DNA of 64,000 nt from Pseudoalteromonas sp. OOF1S-7 (GTDB lineage: Bacteria > Pseudomonadota > Gammaproteobacteria > Enterobacterales > Alteromonadaceae), in assembly GCF_022347765.1 (NCBI RefSeq), contig NZ_JAKRFZ010000002.1, positions 124,001 through 188,000 of the forward strand. Direction: 5' to 3'. The position numbers and the translations under genes were made by a program. The stretch's first letter is position 1; the number at the start of each line of letters is the position of its first letter. A model generated the notes under the pieces. It was not told the origin of the DNA. It did no database searches and was given only the letters and a program-made list of their open reading frames with translations. This document shows, in pieces, positions 55,715-64,000 of this stretch.

Positions 55715-57823
55715 CTACCTAATCGCTGGAACATTTCCTTGTTCAGAAACCTGTAATTGCCACAAGGCAGCATAATCGCCGTTCCTTGCCAGCAACTGTT
55801 CATGTGTGCCTGCTTCACTGATCTCACCATCCTTAATATGGTAAATCGTGTCAACATAACGAATACTCGATAAACGGTGGGCAATAATAATCACAGTGCA
55901 AGTATGAGATATTAAATCAACAGCTTGCCGTATTGCGGCTTCCGTTTTATTGTCAACTGCCGATGTGGCCTCATCCAGAATCAGTATTGCGGCATTTTTA
56001 AGTACGGCCCGCGCAATAGAAAGCCGCTGGCGTTGACCACCTGATAGTTTGTGCCCTCTTTCGCCGATCTGCGCATTAAAGCCGTCCGGGTGAGCATCAA
56101 TGAATTCAAAAGCTTGTGCTATTTTACAAGCCGCGACCACTTCGTCGAATGTTGCATCAGGCCGACCATAGACGAGATTGTCATAGATGGATCCATTAAA
56201 TAAAAATGGCTCCTGACTCACTAAAGCAATGGATTGTCTCAGGCTTTTTAAACTTACCTGCTCTATGTTCTTACCATCAATATAAACCTGCCCCTGCTGC
56301 GCCTGGTAAAAGCCAAGCAACAACTTGATAAGTGTACTTTTCCCTGATCCGGTAGGCCCAACAAAGGCGACTTTCTTGTTGGCCATGACCTCAAATGAGA
56401 CCCCTTTAATCACCTTGTGTTGATCATAACCAAAATGAATATTGCTAAATTCTATACCACCGACCCCCACTGTAAGCGGCTGCTGGTCGTCTCGCGAAAT
56501 CATTTCAGGCTCAATACTTAACACCGCACTAAGGCGAGTTGCCGCAGCCTTAGCATCTCGATATAAAGACTTGCCGTACTCCAACCCAGTCGCTGAGTTC
56601 AGTATGCTCGGTGCAATACCAATCTGCACCATGAACTCTGTAGTGCCGATACCTCCGCGCAGTACGTTCATACACCCATAGACAACAGGCCCCATGATCC
56701 CCATTACAAAGATAAGCTCGCTCGTGCTGGAATAATAGGAGTTTTCCTTATCCAGTCTGACTGTGTGTTCGCAGGCCGTGTCTTTAGCGCTACAAAACCG
56801 CTCAAACTCAATGCGTTCAGCGGTGAAACTTTTGACTGTAGACAGGCCATTTAAGTTATTAGACAGCACCTTTCTGTAGTTGTCTGTCAGTGCCCCCGCT
56901 TTACTTGCCTGTTCACGAACACTGGCCTGATGACGCTTATTGAGTTTGGTAATCAATGGCACCGGAAGCAAGCACAGCGCAAAAGCAATCGGAGAAATAG
57001 CAAGTATAATCACAGAGCTAAACACCATAGTTGTTGCTTTGTCTGTAAACTCAGCCGGCGTGTAATTAAGAAAGCGCTTGATGATATCAACATCATGGCT
57101 CACCAGATGCTGAAGTTTATCAGGGCTTTGACTGTCTAAATAAGGCATAGGCAGCGATTGTATGTGGGCAAATACTCGCTCACTCATTTTTTTGTCTATT
57201 TCATTTGAGTACTTGCTCCAGTGCTTGTTTTTATAGTGAGCAGTGACTGACTCAGCACCTTTGGAGAGTCCGAACGCCCCGGTAAAGAAGGCCAGTTGTG
57301 CCCCTTGGGATAAACCTATTTTTGTCAGTACGGCAATGGGCGACAACACACTTGAGATCATCAGACCCGTCATAATGGGAGACAGTATCTTAAAGAAAGA
57401 GTTTATGGCACTGGCTCTCATAGCGGTGTGCCTCATTGCCCGACATTGTTCGTCTTCAATTCGCTGCACCAAGCTATACAAGTGGTTTTCATTTAGCCTT
57501 TGTTTGAATCCGTCCAGTCCTGTTTTACGGGAAGGACAAAGGCTTGCAGCGCAACCGCCTTGCATTTGACAGTGCTGTATTGCTTGCTTAAGTAGCCTCT
57601 GTATTGTTTTCGTTTGCCAGCAAGACGGATCAAACAGCAATAAGATCCTGCCTGTCATCGGGTTGGCCGTTACTTGTATCATACCAGGCTGTTTGCTCAG
57701 GTAATTGCTCAGATGTTTGGCAAGCACAGGCTGATTCAACATCCCCTCAATATGCCAACGCTCACGCCCGGACAGGGTCGATCTGGGATAGATGTGATTG
57801 TCAGTTAATATTGAGGCAGACAT
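55715..57823 (-). CDS. ABC exporter of the lanthipeptide cluster
   Basis: This exporter of about 702 residues has an N-terminal HMA-like alpha/beta domain (~20-90, GRERWHIEGMLNQPVLAKHL; GRILLLFDP), a six-helix membrane domain (~145-430) and an ABC ATPase with Walker A GPTGSGKST (~488), signature KLSGGQRQR (~593) and Walker B ILILDEA (~613). There is no C39 peptidase domain, so leader removal must be by another enzyme, the S9 protease next door. The start is taken at ATG 57823 (GGA 5 bases before); 57835 is also open. It is the last gene of the operon and should export the modified peptide. Confidence 0.88.
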   Translation of the reverse strand: MSASILTDNHIYPRSTLSGRERWHIEGMLNQPVLAKHLSNYLSKQPGMIQVTANPMTGRILLLFDPSCWQTKTIQRLLKQAIQHCQMQGGCAASLCPSRKTGLDGFKQRLNENHLYSLVQRIEDEQCRAMRHTAMRASAINSFFKILSPIMTGLMISSVLSPIAVLTKIGLSQGAQLAFFTGAFGLSKGAESVTAHYKNKHWSKYSNEIDKKMSERVFAHIQSLPMPYLDSQSPDKLQHLVSHDVDIIKRFLNYTPAEFTDKATTMVFSSVIILAISPIAFALCLLPVPLITKLNKRHQASVREQASKAGALTDNYRKVLSNNLNGLSTVKSFTAERIEFERFCSAKDTACEHTVRLDKENSYYSSTSELIFVMGIMGPVVYGCMNVLRGGIGTTEFMVQIGIAPSILNSATGLEYGKSLYRDAKAAATRLSAVLSIEPEMISRDDQQPLTVGVGGIEFSNIHFGYDQHKVIKGVSFEVMANKKVAFVGPTGSGKSTLIKLLLGFYQAQQGQVYIDGKNIEQVSLKSLRQSIALVSQEPFLFNGSIYDNLVYGRPDATFDEVVAACKIAQAFEFIDAHPDGFNAQIGERGHKLSGGQRQRLSIARAVLKNAAILILDEATSAVDNKTEAAIRQAVDLISHTCTVIIIAHRLSSIRYVDTIYHIKDGEISEAGTHEQLLARNGDYAALWQLQVSEQGNVPAIR

Positions 57824-57887
57824 ATTAATCCACATTCGATTTAGTGAGGTTGCACAAATTCATAGACTGGCCATTGCAATATCGCCG

Positions 57888-59720
57888 CTACAAATACTGA
57901 TTTAAAAAATTAAGATAGTGATTAGATGCTGCAATTAAATTAGCTCTTCGCTTAAACCCATGCCCTTCATCATCAAACAGTACGTACTCTACTGGCACAC
58001 CATTATTGCTAACAGCCTGAACAATTTCGTCACTTTCAACTTGCAATACTCGCTGGTCATTTTTGCCCTGCACTACCAGCAGGGGACGACAAATTTGAGA
58101 GGCATAGAACAGGGGAGAGACTCCCTTAAGCCTGTGATGATCCTCATCAGGATTTCCCATCACATCATAAATTCGTTTACGAACGCCCCCCATCCAGGGC
58201 GGAATACTGTTTAAAGTGCGCAACCAATTTGTTACACCAAATATATCAATCGCCAGCGCGAAAACATCGGGCTTAAAGGTCAATGCTGCAAGGGCTAAAA
58301 AGCCGCCATAGCTACAACCCATAATGCCAACACGCTCACCGTCCACCCACTCTAATCCACTCAGATACTGTTTGGCGTACAGGCAATCTTCTAAATCAAG
58401 GTTACCGTGTTGTCTGTCTGCCATATGAAAAAAAGTTTTTCCATAACCACTGGAACCTCTATGGTTTACCGCTAACACGGCATAACCGTTACTCACCAAA
58501 TGTTGGATCACTGGATCGAACGTCTGCTGTGACTGATCGCCGGGTCCTCCATGTATCCAGAGCATGGCTGCTACGGGCGCATCTGCGCTGGCCTCACAGG
58601 GGCGATACAATAAAGCCGGAATCGATAATCCGTCAAAACTCGAATAATTAACCACTTGAGCACGGACAAGGCGTTGCTGAGGTAGTTTAGGGTTCTGTGC
58701 CTGAATGAGGCGTTTATGACTTCCATCAATATGGCAGATATGCAAACTGGCAGGGCAAGTACAGCTTTGAGTATAATAGCCGACCAGACTTTCATCGGGT
58801 GAAAAGCACAATCCGTAAGCGGAGCCCTCCGTCCGGGGAAAAGCACAGAGGGTCTGCGTGTTGGTGTCTGTTACCCGGGTATAGGTGTTAGCGTCACGGT
58901 TCACTTCACAGATCTGATAATGGCCCGATGGCGAAAAATAAAACGCCGTCACATCCCAGCCAAGTTGCATATAGTTAGCCGTTTTTCCCGTCACCAAATC
59001 TAATATCCATAGGTTCTTATACTCACAATCTTGATCGCTTGTATAAAACACGCTTTGACTATCCGGGGAAAAGCTCATTATCATGTGCCGCGCCTGGGCT
59101 TCGATTTCGCCCACCCGATAGCGGGGCTGGTAATTACAACGCTGACTTGCCGGTGTGTTTAAACAATAAAACACCAATTGATTTGCCCGACTGCTTAACT
59201 CTTTTTCACACGCCAGCCACATACCGTCGCGACTGATGCCACAGACGTTTACCTCGTCGACGTTGGTAAATACACGATGATTTGTATAGTCGTCCACACA
59301 ATAGCAGTAAACATCATATACACTGGCTTCTCGCTGATTATTCAACAACCAAAAATGGTCACCGCTTTCGCTCCACTGTAAGAAGCTGGCTTTGAGGCCT
59401 TCACCAGGGGTCAGATCCCGACAATACCCATCGCACTCACACACCCAGATGTGATCAAGCTCATCACCGCTTTGGTCCTGACGATATAAAAATCGATAGT
59501 CTTTTGGAAAGTAACTTATGGCAAAGGTTGGCTGAGCTCTTGAGTGAGTTAACTGTTCTACACCGTTGGCTTCAGTGGCAACTCGGTATACATTCGCACA
59601 GCCAGACTGATCTGAGCTCAATAAATAATAAAGACCATCATACGAGCAAGATAAATCAGTTAAAGTGGTATTTCCATAAAAGTGAGATGCGTCAGTAATA
59701 TCAGCACTAAGTGGGATCAT
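57888..59720 (-). CDS. S9 prolyl-oligopeptidase-type protease, likely leader peptidase
   Basis: This 610-residue protein has an N-terminal beta-propeller (~1-345) and a C-terminal alpha/beta hydrolase domain with oxyanion region WIHGGPGDQS, nucleophile S470 (GCSYGGF), D555 (GKNDQRV) and H587 (DEGHGF). It lacks a signal peptide. It has 22 Cys by my count, 18 of them in the propeller, far more than usual. Its ATG overlaps the stop of the oxygenase gene by one base (TGATG), so they are translationally coupled. POP-type proteases such as FlaP remove class III lanthipeptide leaders, which is the most likely role here. Confidence 0.88.
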   Translation of the reverse strand: MIPLSADITDASHFYGNTTLTDLSCSYDGLYYLLSSDQSGCANVYRVATEANGVEQLTHSRAQPTFAISYFPKDYRFLYRQDQSGDELDHIWVCECDGYCRDLTPGEGLKASFLQWSESGDHFWLLNNQREASVYDVYCYCVDDYTNHRVFTNVDEVNVCGISRDGMWLACEKELSSRANQLVFYCLNTPASQRCNYQPRYRVGEIEAQARHMIMSFSPDSQSVFYTSDQDCEYKNLWILDLVTGKTANYMQLGWDVTAFYFSPSGHYQICEVNRDANTYTRVTDTNTQTLCAFPRTEGSAYGLCFSPDESLVGYYTQSCTCPASLHICHIDGSHKRLIQAQNPKLPQQRLVRAQVVNYSSFDGLSIPALLYRPCEASADAPVAAMLWIHGGPGDQSQQTFDPVIQHLVSNGYAVLAVNHRGSSGYGKTFFHMADRQHGNLDLEDCLYAKQYLSGLEWVDGERVGIMGCSYGGFLALAALTFKPDVFALAIDIFGVTNWLRTLNSIPPWMGGVRKRIYDVMGNPDEDHHRLKGVSPLFYASQICRPLLVVQGKNDQRVLQVESDEIVQAVSNNGVPVEYVLFDDEGHGFKRRANLIAASNHYLNFLNQYL

Positions 59721-60604
59721 CAGCCTATTCTCCCTGGTACCTTGTTACTTAAGTGATGGCGCGCCAACTGGGAGATGGCCTCCAAACGCCCTATCTCCTT
59801 TTGGCAAAGCGGTACCTGCTGACGCCTTATTTCAGCCCGTTCCTTTTGCGCAATACCAGCTAGGTATAGTTGTGCATAGTCTTCCTGATGCATATCTAAA
59901 ATCGCGTGATTGAAGTCATCCTGGTGGATCCAGACGCTGGTTAATGCAACTCTGAAGCGGTCATATTCACTTAGGCTCAGTGGCATCTGCTCAACAATAC
60001 TATTCGTCCCATGCAGCAGGTGACTATTAAATTGTATCGTCGTCCCTTTCATATAGTCATAAACTTGTCGCTCGAGTGCATTTTCATCATAACCAACGGT
60101 TAAATTGCCAAGTTGCCTTATGTCCCTTAGTACACCAGCGCGACTGCGGTAAAAATGCGTATTGGTCCTTGCCATTTGTTCATAGATTTGAAAATGTTTA
60201 GGGTTTTCACTGTCAACCACAAATAACCCAAGATCACTGGCAGACAAGCTCGGCATAGAATCTTTATAGAGCGCAGTCCAGAGCGTGATCATTCTGGATT
60301 GATAACCATTGTTTGCAAAGTAATGAATGCCACCATCCTGATGGGTGTTGTCCAGCCCGATCGTATCCCTGACTCTTAGCTTCCACAGTGAAAAGTACAA
60401 TGGAACGTAGTGTTGATATATGCACTGAAAATGAGTTTGATAAAACTGGGTCGTTAAATCATACAGTGGAACAAATGCACCACCGGTAAAATCCTGAGAT
60501 TGTTTGGTGTGCATAAAGTCAAACGCACTGTCCAATGCATCAACCATACAGTCGAACACTTTCGAGCCCGCTTGCTGACTAATATCAATATAGTTATTAA
60601 GCAT
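59720..60604 (-). CDS. PhyH-like Fe(II)/2-oxoglutarate oxygenase, putative tailoring enzyme
   Basis: This 294-residue protein shows a possible metal triad: H88-x-D90 (NTHQDGGIHYF) and H198 (LLHGTNSI), with R216 or R218 (YDRFRVALTSVWI) placed to bind 2-oxoglutarate. The H-x-D, about 110 residues, then H-G-x-N-S and R arrangement is that of phytanoyl-CoA dioxygenase-type enzymes. I do not recognise a closer family. It starts 2 bases after the LanKC stop and is coupled to the protease, so it probably hydroxylates the peptide, as CinX does for cinnamycin by analogy. The first 80 residues have no clear similarity to anything I know. Confidence 0.6.
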   Translation of the reverse strand: MLNNYIDISQQAGSKVFDCMVDALDSAFDFMHTKQSQDFTGGAFVPLYDLTTQFYQTHFQCIYQHYVPLYFSLWKLRVRDTIGLDNTHQDGGIHYFANNGYQSRMITLWTALYKDSMPSLSASDLGLFVVDSENPKHFQIYEQMARTNTHFYRSRAGVLRDIRQLGNLTVGYDENALERQVYDYMKGTTIQFNSHLLHGTNSIVEQMPLSLSEYDRFRVALTSVWIHQDDFNHAILDMHQEDYAQLYLAGIAQKERAEIRRQQVPLCQKEIGRLEAISQLARHHLSNKVPGRIG

Positions 60605-60606
60605 GG

Positions 60607-63327
60607 TTATATTGGATCCAGTTGTGTCTTAGTCGTCTTCTGCGTGGTTTCCTGACATGAAAAATCAGGGTCAAGAAACAGTTCGCCCCCTTGTCCTTGC
60701 GCTAACAGCCGGGATAGAAACAAGCCCACGCCAGCAGTCCCGGTTGCATAATCTGTTGTAAGCCCGGCTAGTTTATCTCCGGGAAATGCAACACCTTCTC
60801 CAACGGCGCACTGATAAAGGCTTATCCGGTAAGCAATTGAATGCGCCTCCTGATGGTACCGGGCTTCTCCGGTTGCCTGATATAAATCCAGAAAAAACGT
60901 GCCTATACCGCTCATGCCAATAAAGGCGCCAGGGTAGATACAAAACTTGCCTTGCGTTGCCAACGCTATCTCTTTCGCAAGTGTCAGATATCTTTGCTCC
61001 TGAGTCACACTATAAAAACGAATCAGCACACAACCCAGCCCGGCAGAGCCAAACTGAAAGTAGGGATACGTTGTTTTTTCATTATAGTTTTTTCGCCATA
61101 CCAGCTCGTTATTAATGCGCTCACCTCTGTCAATTTCAAATTGCAGACAGCACGTCGCACGTCGCAAGTCTTCCTCATTTTGTGTGATTTGGTACAAACG
61201 TAAAAAGAACAGAGCAATACCCGCATTACCATGGAGCAGACCAGAGTACGGCTGACCATCAAGATTCTTATAATACAAAGTGCCCTGATGCTCATTTAGC
61301 TGACGGGTGATTATATCCGCAGCCTCTATCGCCCCCGCTAAAAACTCCGGTAATTGAGTTTTACCGTAAAATTGCAGACATGCCAGTCCCCACCCGGCTG
61401 CACCGTAAAACAAGTCACAGGCATGTTTACGAAGCTCACTTTGAAGTACCTGCCTCATCAAACCAATCGCATCTGAATGATTACCACACTCATACATTAC
61501 CCAGGCAATACCTGACAGACCAGAATAAAGACCCGGGGGCATATTTTCCATATCCTGAGCCTTTAACCCATTGATGGCTTTTTTCAATACTGGCTCAGTG
61601 ACAATATTTGTACGCGTTTTGAGAAAATAGATAATGCCAAACAGACCGTAAGATACGCTAAAGTGGTGCGTATTTAATGCCCGGTAGTCAACAGGGAAAA
61701 TACTTTCCCCAACTGGGTTTTCCATAAAAAAGGCCAGACCATCTACCATCTCTTTCAGCAACTTCGTACAGTCGCTTTCGTCCAGACTCAACCTTTCTCC
61801 TTTAAATAAGTCTGACTGATAAGCTGGCCGATTTAACTGCTCCAGAGTGGCTTCTATTACCTGTTTTGCTTTATCGATTTTTGCAGACTGCAACAGCGCA
61901 GCAATGTCGATAATGCACTCGGGCAAACCATGGCTTTTTACTAGCGCGGCTAAATACGTATCTTTGACAGCAGGATTCATAGCGAAAAGCGGACAAACCG
62001 GATGCAATAGATGTATGCACAACACACTAACAGCTTGCCAGTCCTCACCGAAAGTGGGCTTTCTGGATTTGTTCTTATCGTACTCGGTAAAGCCCCGGCT
62101 CGAGATCCTGGCATAAAATTTTCCATCAAATTGATCATATGCCCCTTCCAGATCAATTAACCTGATCTCCAGAGTGTCAGGGTGTACCAGGATATTTTGA
62201 GGCGCAATATCGCCAACGATTACACCAGCCCGGTGAACTTGTTCAACCGCTTTAATGATATTGGTTAGTAGTAACAGGTAACGTTGACAGAGTTTATACG
62301 CCTGCTCCTTGTGAGCATTTATCAATACATTATGGTTTTCCCAGTCACTATAGTTGAGGGTCTCAAAAGGAATATGCTCCAGCACTAAAAACTGATGCTG
62401 CCATTCTTTGAACACCTCAACAACTCTTGGTGTAACACCGGTTTGTTCAAGTCGTTGTAATATGTAAGCCTCGTGCGTCAAGCCTGAAATGGCATCATGC
62501 GTATTTAACAGGCTCCGATTAATATGCGGGCGTGCTTCTTTTATCACGACCGTCAAACCAGATTGTGTATCTCTGGCAAGATATACGCCCCCTTTACTGG
62601 AGTGACTTGCCAGCGCATCTATCACCTCATAGCGCTGATTCAGCAGCTCAGAACCAGAATCTTCAGTATGACAAGGGAATGGGTCCGCAATTCCTTCGGG
62701 CAGCTGGTAGTATGGCAAGCGATGGTCGGTTTCTCCTGTCGATTCATTTATGACAACAGGGGTCGAAGCCCCGGTAACATCACAATCTTTATTGCCAATA
62801 AACGCACCATAGCGATAGAAGAGACATCGGCTCTCTTTATACGCGCGATCACTTAAGATATAAGGCCCATAATATGCGCCAGTCACAGTGTAGAGTGCTT
62901 CAAGAAGTGCTTTAAAATCAACTTCATTTGCTGGATATACTGTTAAAAACTTACCACATGCAACCTTATTGCAAGCCTGTGAATTAAAAAAATCCTGAAC
63001 ATGGGCATCGACCAGAAATTTAAATGCCACGCCGAATTCAGCAAGAACAGGAATAATGCACTTTAGCGCTTCAGGGGTAATGGCAGATATCAAAGAAAGA
63101 TGAATTTTAAATCCATGCCTGGGTAATTCAACGGCGTTAGGCTTAGCGACATACCAGGCCTCTCTTCGTCTTATCACCCACCCTTCCCCTAATGTCTCTT
63201 CAGCAATATCAAGATATCCATTGTCATTTACTTCATATGACTGCATCTTAGTGAAAAAATCAGATTTACTGAATAAAAAGTGTGGCATATCACTCGCAGA
63301 TATACGCTTATCAATTGCATCACCCAT
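60607..63327 (-). CDS. Class III lanthipeptide synthetase LanKC
   Basis: This 906-residue enzyme has three domains: an N-terminal OspF-like phospho-Ser/Thr lyase (~1-215, with YGPYILSDRAYKESRCLFYR), a Ser/Thr kinase (~225-520, Lys ~262 in VIKEARP; catalytic loop VGDIAPQNILV ~370; LIDLEGA) and a LanC-like cyclase (~540-885, LLHGNAGIALFF and YFQFGSAGLG). The cyclase has no WCYG and CHG zinc ligands, which sets it in class III instead of class IV. It would phosphorylate Ser/Thr of the precursor, eliminate phosphate and form (methyl)lanthionine or labionin. The ATG is preceded by AAGGAAG. It follows the precursor gene and its attenuator. Confidence 0.93.
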   Translation of the reverse strand: MGDAIDKRISASDMPHFLFSKSDFFTKMQSYEVNDNGYLDIAEETLGEGWVIRRREAWYVAKPNAVELPRHGFKIHLSLISAITPEALKCIIPVLAEFGVAFKFLVDAHVQDFFNSQACNKVACGKFLTVYPANEVDFKALLEALYTVTGAYYGPYILSDRAYKESRCLFYRYGAFIGNKDCDVTGASTPVVINESTGETDHRLPYYQLPEGIADPFPCHTEDSGSELLNQRYEVIDALASHSSKGGVYLARDTQSGLTVVIKEARPHINRSLLNTHDAISGLTHEAYILQRLEQTGVTPRVVEVFKEWQHQFLVLEHIPFETLNYSDWENHNVLINAHKEQAYKLCQRYLLLLTNIIKAVEQVHRAGVIVGDIAPQNILVHPDTLEIRLIDLEGAYDQFDGKFYARISSRGFTEYDKNKSRKPTFGEDWQAVSVLCIHLLHPVCPLFAMNPAVKDTYLAALVKSHGLPECIIDIAALLQSAKIDKAKQVIEATLEQLNRPAYQSDLFKGERLSLDESDCTKLLKEMVDGLAFFMENPVGESIFPVDYRALNTHHFSVSYGLFGIIYFLKTRTNIVTEPVLKKAINGLKAQDMENMPPGLYSGLSGIAWVMYECGNHSDAIGLMRQVLQSELRKHACDLFYGAAGWGLACLQFYGKTQLPEFLAGAIEAADIITRQLNEHQGTLYYKNLDGQPYSGLLHGNAGIALFFLRLYQITQNEEDLRRATCCLQFEIDRGERINNELVWRKNYNEKTTYPYFQFGSAGLGCVLIRFYSVTQEQRYLTLAKEIALATQGKFCIYPGAFIGMSGIGTFFLDLYQATGEARYHQEAHSIAYRISLYQCAVGEGVAFPGDKLAGLTTDYATGTAGVGLFLSRLLAQGQGGELFLDPDFSCQETTQKTTKTQLDPI

Positions 63328-63375
63328 GTTCTTCCTTAAATTAAAACCACCTAAAACAAAAATACAGCTTAAAAT

Positions 63376-63424
63376 AAAAAAATATAAACATACAACAAAG
63401 CTTCATTTAAAGAAGCCTTGTTGT
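63376..63424 (-). terminator. Attenuator hairpin between precursor and LanKC genes
   Basis: On the minus strand ACAACAAGGCTTC pairs with GAAGCTTTGTTGT (13 bases, one wobble pair) over a 7-base loop, and ATGTTTATATTTTTTT follows. It should end most transcripts after the precursor gene and let a minor part read through to the enzymes. Confidence 0.8.
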
Positions 63425-63516
63425 AAATAATTAGAGTAATCCAACCTGTACCTAGTAATGCTTAACTTATTAGAAACAATACTAAAGCTTGGTTAGCTTG
63501 CATCTAATTTCAGGCC

Positions 63517-63594
63517 TTACCAAGCACTAATCTGTGAAGGGTGACAAGTACCTGATTTTGCATTAAGCTTTTGAAGTTCAATTACTTTTTTCAT
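63517..63594 (-). CDS. Class III lanthipeptide precursor, 25 residues
   Basis: The ATG at 63594 has AAGGAA 7 bases upstream. The peptide starts MKKVIELQKL, which contains the V/I-x-E-L-Q leader motif of class III precursors (LabA2 has ILELQ), then NAKS, and ends GTCHPSQISAW before TAA. Candidates for change are S14, T16, S20 and S23, with one Cys, C17. The Cys precedes S20 and S23 in C-x2-S-x2-S order, the reverse of the labionin motif S-x2-S-x2-5-C; a ring from S14 or T16 to C17 is the other option. The core is very short for this class. It is too short for common gene finders. The enzymes start 190 bases downstream, past the attenuator. Confidence 0.8.
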   Translation of the reverse strand: MKKVIELQKLNAKSGTCHPSQISAW

Positions 63595-64000
63595 GATTAC
63601 ATTCCTTATTAACTTGATTTACATTTGAATTCAATAATGCCAGGAAGTGAACCTAGCGTTACTGAATATAGCCTGTTCTTGAATCCCCGCCAGTTAAAAA
63701 AATAAAAATATTAAAAAAATTTAATATGGCGTTTATCAATCTTCCCGGAAAGAAAACTAAACCCATGATTGCTCAAAGTTTATTATTAAAATTAAAAATC
63801 AATGAAAGTGAAATTTTATCCCCCTTACTAACCATCGGCATTAACCTGACACAGCTGTAATAAGCTGTAATGGACAAGCATTGATTTTGTTCTAAAGTTG
63901 AAAAGATTTGGGAGAGTACGCTAAGAGTGTTGTACCCGTTTAACTTTAAACTATGTTCCGTGACCCATAATGGCTACGTTTATAAGTTACCCATACGCTA
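63595..64000. promoter_or_regulatory. Upstream region of the lanthipeptide operon
   Basis: This 406-base AT-rich stretch should contain the operon promoter. A TATATT at about 63669-63674 on the minus strand is a possible -10 element but no good -35 accompanies it. A direct repeat AGCTGTAATA/AGCTGTAATG (63853-63872) may be a regulator site. An ATG at 63970 on the plus strand opens a frame to the window edge but has no good ribosome site, so I do not call a gene. Confidence 0.4.

Noticed and set aside
60607..63327. LanKC as class IV (LanL)
   Set aside because: The cyclase domain has no zinc-binding Cys-Cys-His set.
63659..63766. Minus-strand frame of 35 residues (starts MGLVFFPGRL, ends TGYIQ) upstream of the lanthipeptide precursor
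   Set aside because: No clear ribosome site, very AT-rich, no Cys and no leader motif. It seems to be chance.
63970..64000. Possible start of a plus-strand gene (MATFISYPYA)
   Set aside because: Only ten codons are visible and no good ribosome site precedes it.

Overview
The window looks like chromosome of a marine gammaproteobacterium close to Pseudoalteromonas. This is inferred from the mix of large TonB-dependent receptors, the laminarin-type glucan locus, and a palindromic interspersed repeat at 1939-2109 of a kind I associate with Pseudoalteromonas genomes. No rRNA, tRNA, CRISPR array, phage or insertion sequence was recognised. Protein genes fill most of the sequence.

Layout. 1-6.5 kb: a TonB-dependent receptor running off the left edge, two small membrane proteins, a RegB/RegA-like two-component pair, an MscS channel and a DUF4440 protein. 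6.6-9.4 kb: a FabH-type ketosynthase and the dipeptidase PepD. 9.4-19 kb: a four-gene beta-glucan utilisation operon on the minus strand (GH16 laminarinase lipoprotein with three repeated binding modules, TonB receptor, FucP-type sugar permease, GH3 ExoP-like glucosidase lipoprotein), with a LytS/LytT-type regulator pair upstream. 21-29 kb: an M17 aminopeptidase, a LETM1-like protein, a TonB receptor followed by a TPR-sulfotransferase, and an alpha/beta hydrolase broken by an in-frame TGA. 29-35 kb: rlmF, tdk, a periplasmic binding protein, the repair genes ogt and an ada-alkA fusion, and a Fur-box-associated bacterioferritin pair with bfd. 35-47 kb: a 1498-residue propeller/GGDEF/EAL protein, a hybrid histidine kinase, a CDF metal exporter, and an unusual set of one degenerate NERD-like protein and two paralogous WD40-like lipoproteins. 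47-54 kb: a trehalose locus (treF, MFS permease, LacI-type regulator, TonB receptor) with two matching palindromic operators. 54-55.7 kb: an orphan SLATT-type membrane protein and two small proteins.

The most interesting region is 55.7-63.6 kb: a compact class III lanthipeptide operon on the minus strand. It contains a tiny precursor gene (25 residues, 63517-63594) with the class III leader motif, a hairpin attenuator, a class III LanKC synthetase, a PhyH-like Fe(II)/2-oxoglutarate oxygenase, a prolyl-oligopeptidase-type protease and an ABC exporter. The genes are overlapping or tightly spaced and give a complete make-tailor-cleave-export set. The core has an unusual residue order (Cys before two Ser, C-x2-S-x2-S), the reverse of the labionin motif. 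All functional statements are made from reading the sequence; no database search was run.
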